A stretch of DNA of 60,365 nt. Source: a virus. Numbering within the stretch: position 1 is the first letter of the stretch; each line of letters starts with the position of its first letter. The DNA lies in the IMG/VR virus record IMGVR_UViG_3300009786_000013, positions 1 through 60,365 of that record, one strand, 5' to 3'. The notes beneath the pieces are model-generated. The model was not told the DNA's origin. It ran no database searches and was given only the letters and a program-made list of their open reading frames with translations. Made by a program: the position numbers and the translations under genes. This document shows, one piece after another, positions 9,382 through 17,900 of this stretch.

Positions 9382-10017
9382 ATGTCACGAATCACTAAGC
9401 GGTCCGCTAAGGCCATCACCAATGACCTTGACCGACTCGCACAACTCTTCGAGAGCGCACACACTGAACTAGGCGTCCCTAAGAAGGTCGCCGCCGACTT
9501 CGCATACCGATGCGATCTCCTCTCCGACTATCTTGACAAGGCCGCTGGCGACGACGAGGACGCAGTCGAGGACATCGTCGATGGCGATGTCGAGAAGGTC
9601 ACTGAGGCTGACGAGCCCTACATGGCCGACAAGACCGAGCAGGACGAGCTCACTGAGCTCGGCGACATGGTCGAAAGTGGCGGCCTCGGCAAGGGTGCCA
9701 ACCTGAAGGCTCTGGCCGCGCAACTCATCCGCCTGGCAGACGAGGAAGCCGATGACGAAGAAGCGGATGATGAAGAAGCCGATGACGAAGAGGCTTCCAA
9801 GAAGTCCGCCAAGAAGTCCGACGACGACGACGACGACGACGCTGACGATGAGGAAGCCGATGAGGAAGCCGACGAGGAAGCATCCAAATCTGCCAAGCGT
9901 CTTGCCAAGCATCTGCTCCGCCTCCTGAAGGCCGGTGACGATGAGGGTGACGACGATGAGGCTGACGATGAGGAAGCTGACAAGGAAGCGAGTTTCGGCC
10001 ACGGGTACTCGCTTTAG
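9382..10017 (+). CDS. Acidic repeat protein, candidate prohead core/scaffold component
   Basis: A 211-aa protein with a helical N-terminus (1-60) followed by an extremely acidic region. From residue 120 it carries repeated DEEAD pentads alternating with Lys-rich breaks (ASKKSAKK), a run of seven Asp, another acidic block, an amphipathic basic helix (SKSAKRLAKHLLRLLKAG) and a last acidic block. T4 has a small, very acidic core protein (gp67) beside its protease and scaffold genes, and the gene order here is similar, so a core component cleaved by the prohead protease is plausible. This is inference: there is no sequence match I can point to. Confidence 0.7.
   Translation: MSRITKRSAKAITNDLDRLAQLFESAHTELGVPKKVAADFAYRCDLLSDYLDKAAGDDEDAVEDIVDGDVEKVTEADEPYMADKTEQDELTELGDMVESGGLGKGANLKALAAQLIRLADEEADDEEADDEEADDEEASKKSAKKSDDDDDDDADDEEADEEADEEASKSAKRLAKHLLRLLKAGDDEGDDDEADDEEADKEASFGHGYSL
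9739..9990 (+). repeat. 15-base tandem repeat coding acidic pentads
   Basis: Four near-identical 15-base units of the type GACGAGGAAGCCGAT are arranged head to tail from 9739, followed by degenerate copies to about 9990. Each unit encodes one DEEAD-type pentad. Unit-to-unit differences are mainly at third codon positions, which suggests selection on the peptide. The same unit recurs in the gene at 11951. Confidence 0.75.
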
Positions 10018-10035
10018 CCGAGGGAGGAGTATCCT

Positions 10036-10521
10036 GTGAGTGCATACACTGACTATCAGACCAGGGCTACGGAGTTCTCTGTGGGGGATGTTGTGTTTCC
10101 CTATGAGGCAGGCTCCGACAAGTCGGGGACGATTGTGTCCGTGTATCCCGCCATCGGGATGGTTGATGTGCAGTTTCCCAACGGCAGCAAGCGGTATCCA
10201 GTCGAAGACCTCCAGAGGGCCGATGGCCCTCGTCCGTCTGAATATGACTCCGTGCCCGGTGGGGCTGGATCCGTGAGCTTGCCGGGAGGCCCCTCCTCCG
10301 AGAAAGTCGCCTTGTACTGGGCCGTGAAGGATCGTGGCTACCATGCCACCAAGGCGGAGTGTCCGTCGGGTCCCTACTCGTGCCCCAAGTGCAAGGAGAC
10401 TCCCCTCAAGAAGGCCATCTACAAGAGGCGCGAAGGGGCCAGCGAGCATCTGTTCGCTTGTCCTGGGTGCATGTTCCTCATCAAGAATCTGGACATCCAC
10501 CACCATAGTGAGGGCATGTAG
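10036..10521 (+). CDS. SH3/KOW-like plus zinc-ribbon protein
   Basis: A 161-aa protein with a GTG start behind GGGAGGAG. Residues 13-62 look like a small SH3/KOW-type barrel (FSVGDVVFPYEAG, then GTIVSVYPAIGMVDVQFPNG). The C-terminal part carries Cys109, Cys116, Cys119, Cys142 and Cys145 in a CPKC...CPGC arrangement that should bind one zinc ion. It lies two bases upstream of the prohead protease gene, in the position of a prohead core gene. The domain reading is by eye; a nucleic-acid or protein-binding role in head assembly is possible but unproven. Confidence 0.7.
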   Translation: MSAYTDYQTRATEFSVGDVVFPYEAGSDKSGTIVSVYPAIGMVDVQFPNGSKRYPVEDLQRADGPRPSEYDSVPGGAGSVSLPGGPSSEKVALYWAVKDRGYHATKAECPSGPYSCPKCKETPLKKAIYKRREGASEHLFACPGCMFLIKNLDIHHHSEGM

Positions 10522-10523
10522 AC

Positions 10524-11921
10524 ATGGCTTTCATGAAACACGCCTACGCACATGTGGTGTCCCCGAAGTTCGATGACCGGGGCTGGGGGCGCATCCGTAC
10601 CGCATCGGGGTCGCCAGCAGCAGCAGTCACCGAACAGGCTACCGAGATCCTCGGAAAGTCATTCAACCCCGAAGAATACCTGCTCACACACGCAACCATC
10701 GTGTGCTCCGTGGACGCCGTTGAAGTTCCAGGGGTCAAGACGGGGGCCGTTGAGGAGGATGGGCAGAAGGTTGTCCGTACCTACACGGATTACCGAATCG
10801 CAGCTTCCTGCGACAAGTTCATCAACAACAACATGGATGCCTGGTCCAGGGATGTGCTGGTCAAGAGCTACAGGACCTTCATCGGAGCTCACAACTTTGT
10901 CGAGCACGTCCAGATCGAGGAACTCTCTAAGGGGCGCATCGTCGATGCCGTCGCCCGGGACATCGGGGACAGCATCTACATCGACATCCTGATCGCCACC
11001 GACCGTAGGCACGCCGACCTGGTGGCCGCCATTGAGTCGGGAGAGATGAGCACCATGTCCATGGGTTGCTCTGTTGACTTCACCATCTGCACCAAGTGTG
11101 GGCACGTTGCGGCCGACGAGACCGAGATGTGCAAGCATGTGAAGTACGAGAAGGGCAACTTCTTCCACGACGACCAGGGCCAGAAGCACAGGGTTGCCGA
11201 GCTGTGCGGTCACTCCGCCCTCGACCCCACTGGCGGCGTACAGTTTATTGAGGCGTCCTGGGTGGCTACACCGGCCTTTACCGGTGCTGTGATGAGGAAC
11301 ATCATCAAGCCGCAGGAGATGAGCGCAAGGGCCGCCAAGCAGGCCGAGAAGGTGCTCTCCACCCCTCCCGACGCATGGGTGGATCCTTTGGGATTGTCCA
11401 AAGCCGCCCGCATCGAGGCCGGATGGGGAGGAGATGATGAGGATGAGGCTCCCGCAGCTCCCGCAGCTCCCGCAAAGGGACCCTTCGATGATCTCGAGGA
11501 TGAGATCGTGGCAAAGATTCTTGAGAGAGCTCAAACTCGTCTCCAGAAGGATCTCGCCAAAGGGGATGCCGAGGTAGCCCTCTCTCCAGAGAACTCAACC
11601 TCAGCCCCCAATGACAACATAGTCAAGGAGGGGTTGAGCAAGCAGGCATACCTTTCCGGGTTGGGAGCCCTCGTGACCACATCGTCTAGCGATGCTGATC
11701 TGGTCAACCGGGTGGCAACTTTCAATGAGTCCGCAGGGATTAGCATCTCTGTTGGTATTTACCGTGCCGCCCTTTATGCGGGGCACACGGGTCAATATAG
11801 TGATTTCAAGGGGTTTCTTGGTGCTTGTGAGAATGCACTGGGTAGAAGGCCTACAACCGCTGAGTCTATGACATTGATCCGTCTGGGCCGGCTAATCTCG
11901 CAACGTACGGATCATCAATAA
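10524..11921 (+). CDS. Prohead maturation protease
   Basis: A 465-aa protein. Residues 1-270 match the phage prohead protease type (herpesvirus assemblin-like fold, as in T4 gp21): His-containing GAHNFVEHVQIEEL with His123 and His128, then a Ser-containing strand EMSTMSMGCSV with Ser176 and Ser179. Most likely His128 and Ser179 are catalytic. A small metal site follows: Cys189, Cys192, Cys203 and His205 (CTKC...CKH). The C-terminal 190 residues are acidic and Ala/Pro-rich, then helical, and may act as scaffold or be self-cleaved. Placement between core genes and the capsid gene supports the call. Exact catalytic residues are inferred. Confidence 0.85.
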   Translation: MAFMKHAYAHVVSPKFDDRGWGRIRTASGSPAAAVTEQATEILGKSFNPEEYLLTHATIVCSVDAVEVPGVKTGAVEEDGQKVVRTYTDYRIAASCDKFINNNMDAWSRDVLVKSYRTFIGAHNFVEHVQIEELSKGRIVDAVARDIGDSIYIDILIATDRRHADLVAAIESGEMSTMSMGCSVDFTICTKCGHVAADETEMCKHVKYEKGNFFHDDQGQKHRVAELCGHSALDPTGGVQFIEASWVATPAFTGAVMRNIIKPQEMSARAAKQAEKVLSTPPDAWVDPLGLSKAARIEAGWGGDDEDEAPAAPAAPAKGPFDDLEDEIVAKILERAQTRLQKDLAKGDAEVALSPENSTSAPNDNIVKEGLSKQAYLSGLGALVTTSSSDADLVNRVATFNESAGISISVGIYRAALYAGHTGQYSDFKGFLGACENALGRRPTTAESMTLIRLGRLISQRTDHQ

Positions 11922-11950
11922 CCCGGCGGAAGCCGCAGAGGAGCAAGACC

Positions 11951-13096
11951 ATGGCACGTGTACGAATGACACAACGGGGCCGCCGAGCGGCCAACCCACC
12001 CGCAAACCCGAGGGAGACCCCGGACCACCCCGCTTTCGAGCCGGATCCAGAAGTGGGGGACTACGGCATGAGCAGCGACTTCGCTGCAGAGCCTACTACG
12101 GGCCCATATCCGAACTCGGCACATCCCGCGACACCTGATGAGGGACCGTCCGACCATCCTGCAGCCAAGAAGGCAGCACGTGCCAAGTCAGCGCGTCAGC
12201 GCCGACGCGCAGCAGAGCGCAAGGCAGCCAAGTGCATCCGCATCGCTCAGTCCATGCTCGGCCCCGTCGCCACCACGGCGCAGGTTGAAGACCAGGCGGT
12301 CGACCTTATGGATCTGTCGGACAAGGCCATCAACACGGCCCTCCGTCGTCTGTCCAACTCGTTCCTGTCCGAGGATCAGAATGATCCGGGCGCGGACACC
12401 CTGGCCCCTGAAGGCGAGCCTGTCATCCAGTTGGATCCCGTGGCTGAAATGCCGCTGATGTCCGACCACGACATTGAGGCTGAGGAGCTTCTGGCCCTGA
12501 TGCTCGCAGAAGAGGCACCTGAGGCACCCGCTGTACCCGCAGCACCTGCCATGGAATCGCCGATGCCCGCTATGATGGAAGAGCCGATGGCTGACGAAGT
12601 CCCCATTCAGGCAGTTGGGGATGTTGTCCTTTCGCCTATGGGCGAGGATCCCATGGGTCTGGATGCCGCTCCCGCAACCGACGACATTCTCGCGGAGCTG
12701 TTCGGAGGCGGGCACATGGCCGCTGACGAGGAAGCGGATGACGAGGAAGCGGATGACGAGGAAGCTGACGATGAGGAAGCATCCAAGTCCGCAGCCGACG
12801 AGGAAGCTGACGACGAGGAAGCTGACGACGAGGAAGCATCCAAGAAGTCTGCCAAGAAGGGCGACGACGAGGAAGCTGATGAGGAAGAGGCTGACGACGA
12901 GGAAGCTGATGAGGAAGAGGCTTCCAAGAAGTCCGCACGCAAGGCTGCCTCGAAGCAGCGTCCCCGAGGTCGCAAGGCCAGCAAGGGTGCAAAGACCCTC
13001 GGTGCCGTGACCAAGGCCGCAGCCAAGAGTGAGATCAGTGATCTCAGCAAGCTGTGGGAAACTGCCCCTGACGTCAGTGACGTCTTCGGCGTGTAG
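11951..13096 (+). CDS. Acidic repeat protein, candidate scaffold/core protein
   Basis: A 381-aa protein between the protease and capsid genes, where T4 has its main scaffold. A Pro-rich N-terminus leads to a basic helix (residues about 75-100, KKAARAKSARQRRRAAERK), then acidic and Met/Pro-rich linkers, then blocks of DEEAD pentads separated by ASKKSAKK (residues 258-327), a basic stretch and a C-terminal amphipathic helix (SEISDLSKLWETA) that could bind the capsid protein, as scaffold C-termini often do. It shares its repeat block with the gene at 9382. Scaffold role is inferred from order and composition. Confidence 0.72.
   Translation: MARVRMTQRGRRAANPPANPRETPDHPAFEPDPEVGDYGMSSDFAAEPTTGPYPNSAHPATPDEGPSDHPAAKKAARAKSARQRRRAAERKAAKCIRIAQSMLGPVATTAQVEDQAVDLMDLSDKAINTALRRLSNSFLSEDQNDPGADTLAPEGEPVIQLDPVAEMPLMSDHDIEAEELLALMLAEEAPEAPAVPAAPAMESPMPAMMEEPMADEVPIQAVGDVVLSPMGEDPMGLDAAPATDDILAELFGGGHMAADEEADDEEADDEEADDEEASKSAADEEADDEEADDEEASKKSAKKGDDEEADEEEADDEEADEEEASKKSARKAASKQRPRGRKASKGAKTLGAVTKAAAKSEISDLSKLWETAPDVSDVFGV
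12725..12928 (+). repeat. Second array of acidic-pentad codon repeats
   Basis: The array is made of degenerate 15-base units such as GACGAGGAAGCGGAT and GACGAGGAAGCTGAC, interrupted twice by Lys-rich coding stretches. It is the same unit as the array at 9739-9990 and encodes the same pentad, so the two genes share a duplicated or exchanged module. Confidence 0.75.
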
Positions 13097-13105
13097 CGAC
13101 CCCCG

Positions 13106-13146
13106 AAGTCCCCCGGTCGGCCCCGTCCGTCCGGGGGACTTTCGTT
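13106..13146 (+). terminator. Rho-independent terminator after core gene
   Basis: A perfect 11-base stem, AAGTCCCCCGG (13106-13116) pairing with CCGGGGGACTT (13131-13141), encloses a 14-base loop and is followed by TTCGTT. It lies 10 bases after the stop of the acidic core gene and would separate core genes from the capsid transcript. Confidence 0.85.
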
Positions 13147-13176
13147 AGTCCGCCTATGAAGGACACCAATAGAGTA

Positions 13177-13270
13177 GGGACGGCCCGTCCCATGAAGGGC
13201 ACGGTCTGGTTTTCAGACCACAACAACCCACCTCCCCTAACAGGGAGCACTGCCTTTAGGAGATTTTATC
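13177..13270 (+). promoter_or_regulatory. Hairpin leader of the capsid transcript
   Basis: Two tandem hairpins lie in the leader: GGGACGG-C-CCGTCCC (13177-13191) and GGTCTG-GTTTT-CAGACC (13203-13219). They are followed by a CA-rich unstructured stretch and the ribosome site TTTAGGAGAT just before the ATG at 13271. The same design, down to the TTTAGGAGAT site, precedes the fibre-like gene at 29727. Such 5' hairpins can stabilise abundant mRNAs; a promoter probably lies between the terminator at 13106 and the first hairpin. The tight one-base loop makes the first element a possible DNA dyad (operator) instead. Confidence 0.55.
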
Positions 13271-13888
13271 ATGGCACTGCTTGGACAGGCGAGTGGTGGA
13301 TTTACTGAGAGTAGCTCGGCGCTACGCATTCTTCACGTCGGTATTCGTAATACCGTCGGAGTGCTTACCGACGACGCCTTCACTCAGGTCAATCCCCCCA
13401 TCATTACTACCAACGTTTCCGACCAGGTCGATACGACCGTGCTCGGTGTCCTTTCGGGCTCCGTCGCGTTCACTCGTCCGGACGAGGGAAGCAACTACAT
13501 TGGAGGTCCCATCGCGGGCAACAGTGGCGTTCGACCCCTCGGCGTCTTCATCAACACCGCCAACGGCAACTCGTACGAGAACACGCCCGGCACCAGCTCC
13601 GGTAAGGGACCCTACGTCTCCGCCCAGGGTTGCTACGCCAACAACCTGTTCGAGACGGCCAACATCGTTGACGCCGGCGCGTTGACCTACGCAACGGGTG
13701 ACCCCCTGCTCGCCAGCAGGAACGGCTACCTTACCAATGCTACAGCAGCGAACGACTCGCATGAGAGGCAGAACACTGCCGCTCTCAGTGAGCTCCTCGT
13801 TGCCGAAGCCTCTTCCACCCTCATCGGGATCCTCAAGATGCCTGCTGACGCAACCCAAGACGAAATCGTCTACGACCAGCGGGTCTGA
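13271..13888 (+). CDS. Probable capsid decoration or head-stabilising protein
   Basis: A 205-aa protein rich in Thr, Asn, Gly and Ala, low in charge, with a strong SD site. It sits directly upstream of the major capsid gene on the same transcript, the usual place for an HK97-type decoration protein. The C-terminal segment has a strand-helix pattern (SSTLIGILKMPADATQDEI). No trimer-forming motif can be read with certainty, so the role is inferred from position, size and likely strong expression. Confidence 0.7.
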   Translation: MALLGQASGGFTESSSALRILHVGIRNTVGVLTDDAFTQVNPPIITTNVSDQVDTTVLGVLSGSVAFTRPDEGSNYIGGPIAGNSGVRPLGVFINTANGNSYENTPGTSSGKGPYVSAQGCYANNLFETANIVDAGALTYATGDPLLASRNGYLTNATAANDSHERQNTAALSELLVAEASSTLIGILKMPADATQDEIVYDQRV

Positions 13889-13898
13889 GGAGAACATC

Positions 13899-14774
13899 AT
13901 GAGCAACGTATCAAATGCAGTGAAGCAAAAGATCATCTCCGAGTACATCAAGACCCCACAGGGTCGTGCCAAGCTCGCAGCCTCGATGACCCAACCGCTT
14001 CGTACCCGTCGGGACTACACCTCCGTTGGCCGCAAGACCTTTTTGGTCGAGCAGCTTCCGGACGGCGCCCTTCCGATCTACGACAAAGACCCTGATGTGA
14101 CGGCGTACGTCGTCGGCGAGGAAGGCCAGAACATTCTGGCTGTCACCAAGCCGCGTCGTGTGATCTTTCCGCTGTTCGAGATTGCCTCGAACCCGGAGAT
14201 CCCGCTGACCCAGATCAAGGAGCGCAGGTTCGACCTCATCGAGCGTGCCCAGGATCTTGCCCGTGCGCAGATTCAGGCCGCCGAGGACGAGCGTGTGTTC
14301 GCTGTTCTGGACAGTATCGCCGCCGTTGGTTTCGACAGCATCGCAGGTGGAACGAACGCCGACATTCCAGTCGTCGCTCCGATCACCGGCGCAGTGCTGG
14401 CCGACGCCTTCTCCCTCGTGGAGCGCCACGACCTTCGGGTCGCCCGGATCTTCATGAACGCCCGCGATTACGCTGATTTGCGTAAGTTCGGTCGGGACAT
14501 CCTGGACATTGAGTCTCAGGCTGCCCTTCTGAAGACGGGTCTCATGGGAACCCTCTGGGGTGCTCAAGTCATCGTCAGTCGTCTCGTGCCGGTCGGCACG
14601 GTGTACGTCTGCTGTGAGCCGGAAATGTTTGGTCGGATTCCTGTCCGTACCGAGCTGACTGTCCTCTCCGCAGACGACCCGAAGGCCCGCACCATCGGCT
14701 TCTCGGTGTTCGAGAACCTTGGCATCGGTGCCTACAACCCCCGCGGCCTCGCCCGTCTGAGCATCACCCGCTAA
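13899..14774 (+). CDS. Major capsid protein (HK97 fold)
   Basis: A 291-aa protein forming the capsid shell. I take ATG 13899, which has the SD site GAGGAGAA just upstream; a longer open frame starts at 13698 but lies wholly inside the preceding gene. An N-terminal helical arm (1-45) leads to a spine-helix region with IKERRFDLIERAQDLARAQI (about 110-130), an A-domain region with FMNARDYADLRKFGRDILD, and a final beta/P-domain run GFSVFENLGIGAYNPRGLAR, all typical of HK97-like capsid proteins. There is no long N-terminal scaffold domain, which fits with separately encoded core proteins. It is followed by a strong terminator. Confidence 0.88.
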   Translation: MSNVSNAVKQKIISEYIKTPQGRAKLAASMTQPLRTRRDYTSVGRKTFLVEQLPDGALPIYDKDPDVTAYVVGEEGQNILAVTKPRRVIFPLFEIASNPEIPLTQIKERRFDLIERAQDLARAQIQAAEDERVFAVLDSIAAVGFDSIAGGTNADIPVVAPITGAVLADAFSLVERHDLRVARIFMNARDYADLRKFGRDILDIESQAALLKTGLMGTLWGAQVIVSRLVPVGTVYVCCEPEMFGRIPVRTELTVLSADDPKARTIGFSVFENLGIGAYNPRGLARLSITR

Positions 14775-14818
14775 CGGTGATGTGAAGCGGACCCGGTTAT
14801 CTGGGTAGAACCGTACTG

Positions 14819-14862
14819 AAGCCCCCTTCCTGCCTCGGCAGGTTGGGGGCTTCTTCTATTTT
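14819..14862 (+). terminator. Strong rho-independent terminator after capsid gene
   Basis: AAGCCCCC (14819-14826) pairs with GGGGGCTT (14845-14852), and inside it CCTGCC-TC-GGCAGG (14829-14842) forms a second perfect stem, giving one long nearly continuous hairpin. CTTCTATTTT follows. It lies 45 bases after the capsid stop and should end the capsid transcript. Confidence 0.92.
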
Positions 14863-14953
14863 GGGGGCCCCCCATCCATCCGTCGGTTTATACCCGATAG
14901 CTGTCCCCGTGTAGAGATGGGGTTCGCACTCGGAACCTGACTGGAGGACGGCC

Positions 14954-17900
14954 GTGGCAAAGAATGATGTGTATAACTCGAACTTCGGGGCACCTACCTT
15001 CGAGTCTCTGACCCGGGGAGTTGGCAAGGTGGGGGTCGATGCGGATTACCGCAACGACGGCCCCGACTATGATGATGCCCCGCAGATCACCTTCTACGGC
15101 AACGTAGTCCCGCCGGACATCGACCAGCCCGACACGGTGTCTCCCGCACTTGAGCTCCTCGACCCCGTCCCAGATACCTATTTAGGCCTCGGTGCGGGTG
15201 CCGGTTCCGAGCTGGTTTTCCTCGCTACCTTCAACGAGCAACTCCTGAACTTCGAGATCCTTGGCAACTGGGCCCTTTCTGGCCCCGGCTCCACGGGCAT
15301 GTCCATGAGCTCCGTGGTCCTCTCCTCTGGACCTACCGCCGAGGGCAAGTGGGTCTATGGGGTCTATGCGAGTCATGGATCCCTCACTGAAGGTATCCTG
15401 ACTCTGGCCATCAACCCAGGCTCCGCAAACTCAGCAACCACAATCCGGGATGCCTTCGGAAACGCTGTGGCTTCCGAGACATTCGACTGGTTCATCGACC
15501 TGACCCGCCCTCGGGTGGATGCCATGACCCCAGACCCGGATACGCAACCTCTCTTGATACTTGGCAACAACTGGGGCGACGGCTCATCTCTTGTCTGGTT
15601 CGACCTGACTTGGAATGAGTACATCCCCAACAATACGGCGGACAACACCGCCCGCTACACCATGCATCTCAAGGATGGCGGTGGGAACACCCTCGCATCC
15701 GCGGCCCCTATCACGGCGTACCCACTCTCCAGCAACATCCCCTCCTTCTCGGGCGACGGGGACATGGTCACGCGAGTGAAGTTCACCCAGCCGAGTACGT
15801 CCTTGCTGAATCAGACGGCCTCTGTCGAGCTCGTCCTCAATCAAGTCAATATGATCCTGGACCGTGCCGGTAACGACATGCTCGCCGAGGGCACCACCTA
15901 TGTGTGGTCCGTGGACACGCAGGCCCCGACTTGGACCAGAGCAGATCCGACTTGCACCACCGTCACCCCTCCCATTCAACTCTCCCCCGGTGTAGTTGTC
16001 GGGCCCGAGTTCACTGAGGTGGAGTTCGATGAGTTCTTTGAGTCGGTGGACGGTCAAGGCCCCATCTACGATCCCGCCAACTGGATCATAGATGGGATGG
16101 CTGCCAACAGCCCCCAGGCCGTGAGTGTGGCCAGCGTGGTACGCACCACCAGTTTCGGTGCTTCTCCGTCCAGGTATAAAGCCAACTTCGTTTCAAGCAG
16201 TGGTATCGCGTCTAATGAGACGGGTCCCATGACCGTGACTCTGACCAATGTGGCGGACATTTCTGGGAACGCATTTGTTGGGGCCCCCCTCTCTTTCACT
16301 CACCACAGGGTGATTGATGACAATGGTTCGGACTTGGGCGCGCAGTACCCCACTGCCACCTACACCCCCTCGGGGACCGCACCCCCCGGATGGAATGGTG
16401 CTATCCAAGTGGATTTCGTGGGCGTTGTTCAGCCGATGACAGTTGCCAGAGCGGCAGCCGCATGGGATCTCGATCTTCCCGCCGGCGTTGCCTTTTCGAG
16501 GGTGGATCAAGTCACAGGGGCCCACGGGGTTACCGCACACCAGATCCATTTCACTTGGTCTGGCTTCTCCGGTGTTGGGACTGTCAAAGTCAAACCCGCA
16601 GGTCTGAATCTGGCTTGGGACGCCCAAGGACCGGAAGGCGTTCGGGCCAAAGTCGGATGTGCTGGAGCTGGTGGTCGACCCCTTTCGTATGCCGCACAGA
16701 GCTGGGTAGATCCAGCCACTTACTGGCACGAGGTCATCATTGACACCACGGGGCCCTCCATCTTGTCTTGGTCACCCTCTGCGGGGGTCACCGCTGCCGC
16801 TTCATTCGGGTCGTCAATCACTGTGACGTTCGACAAGCCCATCCAAGAGACCGTCTCTGTGTCGATTGCTCCCAATATCGCCAGTGGATCCTCCATCATT
16901 GTAGGGGCGGTTGCTTACCCTTCAGCGACTACACTTACGATCCCCTTGAGCACCTTCACTGTTGAAGCGGGGGATGCTTTCATCATCACCCTTGCGAACG
17001 TGCAGGATCTCAACGGGAGCTCACTTGAGGGATCCAACTCAGCAGCATGGACCCTCGCGGACACCGACTCTCCTTACATTATGAGTACGTTGTCGATCAT
17101 GTCCACCGTGGACGCAAACGGGGATGTGGAGAGTCCCTGGGGGCACAGCGCCTCCTGGGATCTGGATTTCACCTCGATCCCAACGAATGACTATCTTGGT
17201 GTTCAAGGTGTCGTGATCGGTTGGAATGAACCCACCGTCGGCTTTCAGTCCACTGGAAGTGGGACCTTCGCGCCTAGCAACTGGGAAGTCACGATGGGCG
17301 CCAACGGCGACGCGTTCCCCAGTGACTGCATCGTTGAGATTATCGCAGCGGATAGCACACTGGGGACTCCTGACGGCCTGTGGGATCAGTCTGGGAACCC
17401 TGCGCTCCAAACTCAGGGCCACACCCTCAGCCAGGTGATGTTCCTTCATTGTGTGGATCAGGCAGGTGCTCCTCGGATCATCACGGCAGCGGTGGCCGCC
17501 GCAGGTGTCCGTATCAAGCCCCTCACTGGGATCGTCGATATTGCCGGCAACAACGTCGTTGCGGGTCATGCGCCTATCCTTCTTTCCTGCACAGCTCCCG
17601 AGGTCGCGCCTACCGCGGCGGTGCTTAGTGGGAGTTTGGATGCCGGCGGATCGGATTCGGTGGACTTGCAGTTCACAGATTCGGATAACCCACAGGTGGC
17701 TCATCACTACAAAATGTTCACGAGCACCGATGGTGGGTCATCATGGGTTTTTGGTGAGACCCACTATGCCCCCAGCTCGAGCACGGCGGGCAGCTTGGGG
17801 TGGAGTACCCCGTACTCCTTCAAGATCATTTCCTACAACTCTTCAGAGTCCCTTGCTATCGACAGCAACGTGGTCGCTGTCACCACTCCTGTTGAACCCT

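Noticed and set aside
9152-9472. 106-residue plus-strand frame spanning the gap before the acidic core gene
   Set aside because: Overlaps the ends of both neighbours in another frame, has no SD, and looks compositionally random.
9739-9990. Tandem repeats as a possible CRISPR array
   Set aside because: Units are 15 bases, contiguous, without spacers, and in frame with an acidic protein.
9469-10506. 345-residue minus-strand frame opposite the acidic-repeat gene
   Set aside because: Repeats such as IGFLIVSVVVVVV are the reverse reading of the acidic codon array, so the hydrophobic 'membrane protein' is an artefact.
13698-13898. N-terminal extension of the major capsid frame
   Set aside because: It lies inside the preceding gene in another frame, and the ATG at 13899 has the only SD site.
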